From contig JAIXMF010000007.1 of assembly GCA_025201365.1 (NCBI GenBank), positions 372,001 through 436,000 of the forward strand: a DNA stretch of 64,000 bases, given 5' to 3'. This DNA is from Syncephalis plumigaleata (lineage: Eukaryota > Zoopagomycota > Zoopagomycetes > Zoopagales > Piptocephalidaceae). Below, in pieces: positions 63,728 through 64,000 of this stretch. The position numbers were made by a program, and so were the translations under genes. The notes under the pieces are model-generated. The model ran no database searches. It was given only the letters and a program-made list of their open reading frames with translations, and was not told where the DNA came from. Position 1 is the first letter of the stretch. Each line of letters opens with the position of its first letter.

Positions 63728-64000
63728 AGTTATAAGCTAGTCAATTAGACACGAGTAACAGGGATATCGGTGAGAGTGGTGTGGCTATGAATAGTCGAGA
63801 GCTAATGCAATACAGTATATATATATATTTATATGTATATATGAAAGATAAAAGTAATAGTCAGGCTAGCCAGTATCATGCATTCTGAAACGCGACTAAG
63901 ATTCTAAATGGTCGTTCATAAATGCCGATTCTCATCGTCCAATCACTGGCTGGCAATTAATAGTTTATTGATTAAATCATGGTCGATTCAACTCGTATGC
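63728..64000. other. Upstream region of homoserine kinase, window edge
   Basis: Promoter space with an AT dinucleotide run (63813-63842). An ATG at 63979 stays open to the window edge, too short to call. Confidence 0.3.

Noticed and set aside
63979-64000. Start of another gene at the right edge
   Set aside because: Only seven open codons are visible; not enough to call.

Overview
The window looks like a gene-dense stretch of an early-diverging fungal genome. Nearly every gene carries several short spliceosomal introns, mostly 45-80 nt, GT-AG, often with CTAAC/CTAAT-like branch sites, and two use GC-AG. The gene set is fungal: a tunnel-fold Cet1-type RNA triphosphatase, homoserine kinase, Dus3, INO80, COG4, U2AF35 and RACK1/Cpc2. 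Some proteins keep architectures that yeasts have lost, such as a complete BRPF scaffold with bromodomain and PWWP, and an ADIP/SSX2IP protein. A zoopagomycete-like fungus would fit, but that placement is inference; no rRNA is present to test it.

Layout. 0.2-19.1 kb is housekeeping: ADIP/Msd1-like protein (-), BRPF/Nto1-like scaffold (+), RACK1 (+) with a U24-like C/D snoRNA in an intron, a small membrane protein (-), an RS-rich SCI1-like protein (-), a cytochrome P450 (+) and INO80 ATPase (-). 19.1-44.9 kb is an accessory island. It holds a DIRS/Ngaro-like tyrosine-recombinase retroelement (20.5-24.9 kb), a 10.7-kb chromovirus (25.4-36.1 kb) carrying a dUTPase, and a second chromovirus (27.1-32.1 kb) nested in the protease region of the first. 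The outer element sits in the 3' coding end of a secreted kinase-like gene, whose original C-terminal tail is left on the far side. After the elements come a second secreted kinase-like gene, a remnant resembling the wax-ester-synthase/DGAT C-terminus, an orphan LINE-ORF1-like gene, another secreted protein and long gene-poor, repeat-bearing spacers. 44.9-63.7 kb returns to housekeeping: Dus3, Cet1, U2AF35, an IGHMBP2/Hcs1-like helicase with an RGG/WG-rich extension, COG4, a low-complexity phosphoprotein candidate and homoserine kinase.

Function. Many housekeeping genes serve RNA metabolism (capping, 3' splice-site recognition, tRNA dihydrouridylation, RNA/DNA helicase, rRNA methylation guide, RS protein) or chromatin (INO80, BRPF). 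They are independent genes with no operon logic. The island, with secreted proteins and recent transposons, resembles the fast-evolving compartments seen in parasitic fungi.

An important caveat is that several conserved host genes (RACK1, INO80, BRPF, the IGHMBP2-like helicase, COG4) read correctly only if one base is restored at single points, always a missing base. In an essential gene like RACK1 this points to residual assembly indels rather than real pseudogenes, so exon boundaries here are approximate.
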